64,000 nucleotides of DNA, from NCBI RefSeq assembly GCF_017874215.1, contig NZ_JAGGLB010000027.1, positions 1 through 64,000 of the forward strand, given 5' to 3'. Under the pieces are notes generated by a model. That model had not been told where the DNA came from and ran no database searches. It saw nothing but the letters and a program-made list of their open reading frames with translations. Positions 59,759-64,000 of the stretch are shown here, piece by piece. Each line of letters opens with the position of its first letter. Positions within the stretch are counted from its first letter, which is position 1. This stretch comes from Paenibacillus eucommiae. GTDB taxonomy: Bacteria > Bacillota > Bacilli > Paenibacillales > NBRC-103111. The position numbers and the translations under genes are program-made.

Positions 59759-62595
59759 TGGCACTAGCACCATTTGAATGGAAAGACAAACCAACACTAA
59801 TTGAACATCTGTTTCCTGTGCAGAAAATATCCGCTGAAACATTTAAAGAAAGAATGGCAAGCCACGGACAGTTACTAGTCTCTCTAGGTGCTTATTGGAA
59901 GGGGCGAAAGCCACTTGTTCTTAACAAAGCCTGTATCCTTGGTTCATTACTTCCAGCCACAGGAAACCCCATTAAAGACCTTGAAATTTTTGAACTGCTA
60001 ATGGGTATCGACGCAGAGTCAATGAAAAAGCGAATTAAAGCAAATCTGCCAGCTTCAAAGCAAGATACTACTGAAGAATTACTGGCATTGCCTTATGCTG
60101 AACAGGTACGAACTGCCAAAAGACCGGAAGAGATAGGGGCTTCCCTTTATAACCACGTTTGGCCAACAGTAAACAATTACCTTGGCACCTCAGTAAACTC
60201 TTTTCCTGAGCTTATTGAACAAATGGGGATAGCTCGCTTTGGTAGACGTCCTAAGGTGGCTGATGTCTTTTCTGGGTCCGGACAAATACCTTTTGAAGCA
60301 GCACGTTTAGGGTGTGATGTTTATGCTTCAGACCTTAACCCTATTGCCTGCATGCTCACGTGGGGTGGGTTTAATATTGTTGGAGCTTCCAAGGAAAAAA
60401 GGGCTGAGATGGATAAATCTCAGAGAAAACTCGCACAGCAGGTACAAAAAGAAATTGATGCCCTAGAAATTGAAACAGATGGCTACGGCTGGCGAGCCAA
60501 GGTTTTTCTATACTGTCTAGAAATTACCTGCCCGGAATCAGGTTGGAAAGTACCATTAATGACTAGCTTTATCGTCAGTAATAGCTATAAGGTCGTTGCT
60601 GAGCTTGTACCAGTTCCCGAAGAAAAGCGTTACGACATCAATATTCGCTATGTCAATTCTAATGAAGAAGTTGAAGCCGCCCAAAAAGGAACAGTCCAAG
60701 ACGGAAATCTTGTGCATTCACCGGATGGAATAACTCAATACCGAGTGGGTATCAAGACTATCCGAGGAGACTACAAAGAGGGTAAGGAAAATAAGAATCG
60801 GCTACGTATGTGGGAAAAAAGTGATTTTACACCACGCCCGGATGATATTTTTCAAGAACGCCTTTATTGCATCCAATGGATGAAGAAGAAGCCATCCGGA
60901 TCAAATTTTGACTATGAATTTCGCTCCGTTTCTGTGGATGATATGGTAAGGGAACAAAGAGTAATCGATTATGTCCGGGAGCATCTTGAGAAGTGGCAAG
61001 AAAAGGGCTACATCCCTGATATGGTTATCGAGAAGGGGGATGAAACGGAACGACTCTACCGCGAACGTGGTTGGACCCATTGGCATCATTTGTTTAATCC
61101 GAGACAATTATTGTTTCTCCAATTGGTAAACAAATACTCTATAGCTGAGGAAAAATTTAATTTCTTTCAGTGTATGAACCACTTATCGAGACTTACTAGA
61201 TGGAGGCCGCAAGCGGGAGGCGGTGGTGGTTCTGCCGCGACGTTTGACAATCAAGCTCTTAATACGTTGTACAACTACCCCGTAAGGACAACGGCCTCTA
61301 TCGAAGGCATCTTTACGAGCGTTCATAGCAACTATGAAATAGATTCTAAAGTTTCTACAACCGTCAACTCCCACCCTGCACAAGAAATTAATGTTGACAA
61401 CGATATTTATATAACAGATCCTCCATACGGTGATGCGGTCAAATATGAAGAGATTACCGAGTTTTTTATTGCTTGGCTGCAAAAAAAACCTCCTAAGGAA
61501 TTTGCACACTGGACCTGGGACAGTCGTCGTTCATTAGCTGTTAAAGGTGAGGATGAGGGCTTCCGTCGAGGCATGGTGGCGGCCTACCGTAAGATGACCC
61601 AAAAGATGCCTGATAACGGCATTCAAGTCTTGATGTTTACCCACCAAAGCGGGGCCATCTGGGCTGATATGGCGAACATTATCTGGGCCAGTGGTTTGCA
61701 GGTAACAGCAGCTTGGTATGTCGTCACGGAAACGGATTCTGCCTTGCGTCAGGGGGCTAATGTCAAAGGGACTATTATTCTCATTCTTCGAAAGCGCCAT
61801 CAAGAGTTGGAAACCTTCCGTGATGATTTAGGTTGGGAAATTGAGGAAGCGGTGAAAGGACAGGTAGAGTCATTAATAGGACTGGATAAAGAGGTGCGGG
61901 CACAGGGCTCCGAAGGGCTTTATACGGATGCTGACCTACAGATGGCCGGGTACGCCGCTGCTTTGAAAGTCTTGACAGCCTACTCCCGCATTGATGGTAA
62001 GGACATGGTGATCGAGGCTGAAGCACCTCGCCAAAAAGGTAAGAAGACCTTTGTGGATGAACTGATCGGTTTTGCTGTCCAGACTGCCGTCCAATTTCTT
62101 GTCCCGGTGGGTTTTGAAAAAGGGGAATGGCAGAAACTACAGGCTGTGGAGCGTTTCTATCTTAAGATGGCGGAGATGGAGCATCAAGGTGCCAATACGC
62201 TGGACAATTACCAGAACTTTGCTAAAGCGTTCAAAGTCCATCACTTTGACCAGTTGATGAGCGATAGTTCCAAAGCTAATTTTGCACGATTGAAGCTATC
62301 GACCGAGTTCAAAAGTGCGATGATGTCCGGAGATGCTGAAATTGCGGGGACACCGCTACGGGCTTTACTTTACGCTCTCTATGAACTCTTCAAAGAGGTG
62401 GAAGTGGAAGATGTGCTGTTGCACCTGATGGACAACTGTCCAAATTATCTGCCCAACAAGACCTTGCTTTCTAAAATGGCAGATTATCTGGCGGAGAAAC
62501 GTGAAGGTCTGAAAGGCACAAAAACCCTCAAACCTGATGTTGAGGCGAGCTGTGCACGCATACTCTCTGAGGCAATAAGAAACCAGAGGTTATAA
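59758..62595 (+). CDS. DUF1156 DNA methyltransferase of the defence operon
   Basis: A 945-residue amino-group DNA methylase. SAM-binding motif I, ADVFSGSGQIPFEAARLGCD, lies at about 166-185 and the catalytic motif DPPYGD at about 554, so motif order is I then IV with a very long insert of about 370 residues that may hold target recognition. The family (COG1743) usually has a zinc ribbon; here the matching stretch YCLEITCPESGW retains few cysteines and looks degenerate. N6-adenine modification is expected by family. It overlaps DUF3780 by 1 bp and ends 3 bp before the helicase gene. Confidence 0.88.
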   Translation: MALAPFEWKDKPTLIEHLFPVQKISAETFKERMASHGQLLVSLGAYWKGRKPLVLNKACILGSLLPATGNPIKDLEIFELLMGIDAESMKKRIKANLPASKQDTTEELLALPYAEQVRTAKRPEEIGASLYNHVWPTVNNYLGTSVNSFPELIEQMGIARFGRRPKVADVFSGSGQIPFEAARLGCDVYASDLNPIACMLTWGGFNIVGASKEKRAEMDKSQRKLAQQVQKEIDALEIETDGYGWRAKVFLYCLEITCPESGWKVPLMTSFIVSNSYKVVAELVPVPEEKRYDINIRYVNSNEEVEAAQKGTVQDGNLVHSPDGITQYRVGIKTIRGDYKEGKENKNRLRMWEKSDFTPRPDDIFQERLYCIQWMKKKPSGSNFDYEFRSVSVDDMVREQRVIDYVREHLEKWQEKGYIPDMVIEKGDETERLYRERGWTHWHHLFNPRQLLFLQLVNKYSIAEEKFNFFQCMNHLSRLTRWRPQAGGGGGSAATFDNQALNTLYNYPVRTTASIEGIFTSVHSNYEIDSKVSTTVNSHPAQEINVDNDIYITDPPYGDAVKYEEITEFFIAWLQKKPPKEFAHWTWDSRRSLAVKGEDEGFRRGMVAAYRKMTQKMPDNGIQVLMFTHQSGAIWADMANIIWASGLQVTAAWYVVTETDSALRQGANVKGTIILILRKRHQELETFRDDLGWEIEEAVKGQVESLIGLDKEVRAQGSEGLYTDADLQMAGYAAALKVLTAYSRIDGKDMVIEAEAPRQKGKKTFVDELIGFAVQTAVQFLVPVGFEKGEWQKLQAVERFYLKMAEMEHQGANTLDNYQNFAKAFKVHHFDQLMSDSSKANFARLKLSTEFKSAMMSGDAEIAGTPLRALLYALYELFKEVEVEDVLLHLMDNCPNYLPNKTLLSKMADYLAEKREGLKGTKTLKPDVEASCARILSEAIRNQRL

Positions 62596-62598
62596 GAT

Positions 62599-64000
62599 AT
62601 GACGTTAAAGCGGTTTTCATCACGAACGGAGCGATTGGATACAGAGTTTTTGGCCGAAACCCTTAAGGGCGCATCGAAATATTTCCGTATTGCAGGCTAT
62701 TTTAGGAGTTCTATTTTCGAGCTGGTTGGCGAGGTAATCTCAAAAATTCCTGAAGTGAAGATTATTTGTAATTCTGAACTGGACTTGGCTGATTTTCAGA
62801 TGGCAACAAGGCGGAATACAGCTCTTAAAGAGCATTGGAACGAAGTAGATGTTGAAGCGGAAGCACTTCTAAAAAAGGAACGCTATCAGATCCTCGATAA
62901 GCTATTGCAGTCTGGTAATGTGGAAATAAGGGTTGTGCCGCGGGAGCGCCTATTCCTTCATGGAAAAGCCGGATCAATACACTATCCTGATGGTAGTCGC
63001 AAATCGTTCATTGGTTCTGTTAATGAGTCGAAAAGTGCCTTTGCCCATAACTATGAGCTGGTATGGCAGGATGACGACGAGGAAAGCGCTGATTGGGTAG
63101 AGAGGGAATTCTGGGCCTTGTGGAGCGAAGGTGTACCTCTACCGGAAGCCATACTGGCAGAAATCAATCGTGTGGCTAATCGTCGGGAGGTCACGGTAGA
63201 AGTATTGAAGCCATCTGAGGTCCCGGCTGCCGCAATGGCTGAAGCTCCGATATATCGGGGCGGGGAACAATTGCAACCCTGGCAGCGCTCCTTTGTAACT
63301 ATGTTTTTGGAGCATCGGGAAACGTACGGTAAAGCCCGCTTGCTTCTAGCTGACGAGGTCGGGGTAGGTAAAACACTCTCTATGGCAACCAGTGCGCTGG
63401 TGGGTGCTCTTCTTGAAGATGGCCCCGTTCTCATTCTTGCTCCGTCCACGTTAACGATTCAATGGCAAATTGAGATGATGGATAAACTGGGGGTTCCCAC
63501 GGCTGTCTGGTCTTCTCAAAAAAAGGTGTGGCTTGGTGTCGAAGGACAAGTCTTATCTCCCCGCGGAGATGCATCTTCTATAAAAAAATGTCCTTATAAA
63601 ATTGCTATCATATCGACTGGTTTGATCATGCACCAGCGGGAGAGGTCTGAGTTCGTCAAAGAAGCAGGGATGCTCCTTAAGAATCGATTCGGGACAGTCA
63701 TTCTGGATGAAGCACATAAAGCACGAGCAAGAGGTGGACTGGGCGATAAAGCGGCTGAACCGAATAATCTTCTTGCTTTCATGCATCAAATTGGAAAGCG
63801 TACTCGGCATTTGATACTCGGTACTGCAACCCCCATCCAGACAGAAGTGCGAGAGTTATGGGATCTTTTAGGGATATTGAATAGTGGAGCAGAGTTTGTT
63901 CTGGGTGATTCATTATCCCCTTGGCGAGACCATGAACAAGCGATCCCATTAGTAACTGGGAAAAGTCAGGTCACTTCCGAGCGAGAGGCTTGGCAGTGGT
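62599..64000 (+). CDS. PLD-like nuclease / SF2 (SNF2-type) helicase fusion, truncated by window end
   Basis: ATG 62599 opens a frame that runs past 64000 (467 codons visible). The N-terminal 170 residues look like a phospholipase-D-type nuclease, with HGKAG at about 121-125 and FIGSVNESKSAF at about 137-148. A helicase core follows: ADEVGVGKTLSMA (Walker A, about 250-262), LAPSTLTIQWQ (motif Ia), ILDEAHKAR (motif II, about 369) and LILGTATPIQT (motif III, about 404). It is the effector-like member of the DUF499-DUF3780-DUF1156 set. The C-terminal half is not visible. No ribosome binding site stronger than AGAGG is seen, consistent with coupling. Confidence 0.88.
   Translation, partial: MTLKRFSSRTERLDTEFLAETLKGASKYFRIAGYFRSSIFELVGEVISKIPEVKIICNSELDLADFQMATRRNTALKEHWNEVDVEAEALLKKERYQILDKLLQSGNVEIRVVPRERLFLHGKAGSIHYPDGSRKSFIGSVNESKSAFAHNYELVWQDDDEESADWVEREFWALWSEGVPLPEAILAEINRVANRREVTVEVLKPSEVPAAAMAEAPIYRGGEQLQPWQRSFVTMFLEHRETYGKARLLLADEVGVGKTLSMATSALVGALLEDGPVLILAPSTLTIQWQIEMMDKLGVPTAVWSSQKKVWLGVEGQVLSPRGDASSIKKCPYKIAIISTGLIMHQRERSEFVKEAGMLLKNRFGTVILDEAHKARARGGLGDKAAEPNNLLAFMHQIGKRTRHLILGTATPIQTEVRELWDLLGILNSGAEFVLGDSLSPWRDHEQAIPLVTGKSQVTSEREAWQW

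Noticed and set aside
56106..64000. BREX or DISARM identity for the defence operon
   Set aside because: No PglZ phosphatase, BrxL or BrxC-type gene and no DrmA/DrmB are present in the visible part; the DUF499, DUF3780 and DUF1156 combination is a separate set.

Overview
The window is the replication-origin region of a low-to-mid GC Firmicute chromosome, most likely Paenibacillus or a close relative. Support: the gene order gyrA-gyrB-remB-recF-yaaA-dnaN-dnaA | oriC | rpmH-rnpA-yidC-jag-mnmE-mnmG-rsmG-noc-parA-parB; sporulation-type genes (yyaC, yidC/spoIIIJ, noc); strong AGGAGG ribosome binding sites; and an HD-GYP gene between gyrA and an rRNA operon. Genes left of about 10.6 kb read leftward and most genes right of it read rightward, so both arms are transcribed away from oriC.

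Layout. 1-380: leader, boxA and tandem promoters of a leftward rRNA operon that lies beyond the edge. 405-4244: a small ORF, an HD-GYP gene and gyrA. 4292-10558: gyrB, remB, recF, yaaA, dnaN, dnaA. oriC is bipartite: a DnaA-box cluster upstream of dnaA (10.65-10.85 kb), and a dnaA-dnaN spacer with DnaA boxes, a GC clamp and a DnaA-trio array (9.085-9.175 kb). 11.1-20.1 kb: rpmH to parB, with two parS sites. 20.3-24.2 kb: aminotransferase class V, DUF4446, yyaC, DUF3343, MscS, DUF951, tRNA-Ser(CGA). 24.3-25.1 kb: no firm gene, but two perfect DnaA boxes and four copies of a palindromic repeat. 25.2-31.4 kb: a PH-domain gene, then a ROK repressor divergent from a four-gene sugar operon (two TIM-barrel isomerases, a DegT aminotransferase, a Gfo/Idh dehydrogenase). 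31.5-33.6 kb: dispersed repeats and small membrane genes. 33.7-41.5 kb: rpsF-ssb-rpsR, yybS-gdpP-rplI-dnaB, purA. 42.1-52.4 kb: a cell-envelope region with an M23 endopeptidase, walRKHIJ, htrA and a CxxH/CxxC protein.

From 52.4 kb the character changes. A 500-bp purine-only satellite precedes rlmH. Immediately after the intact rlmH stop comes a broken large serine recombinase, a small antisense ORF and an orphan gene. Then comes a four-gene operon running off the right edge: DUF499 AAA+ ATPase, DUF3780, DUF1156 DNA methylase, and a PLD-nuclease/SF2-helicase fusion. This set is known as phage-defence-associated. The 3' end of rlmH is the classical entry site of staphylococcal SCC elements, so the arrangement suggests an SCC-like defence island in a spore former.

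The intergenic DNA is also notable. It carries at least two dispersed repeat families (a 25-bp palindrome in six copies, and a 75-100-bp unit in four copies) and many short tandem repeats with units of 5-14 bp near gene ends.
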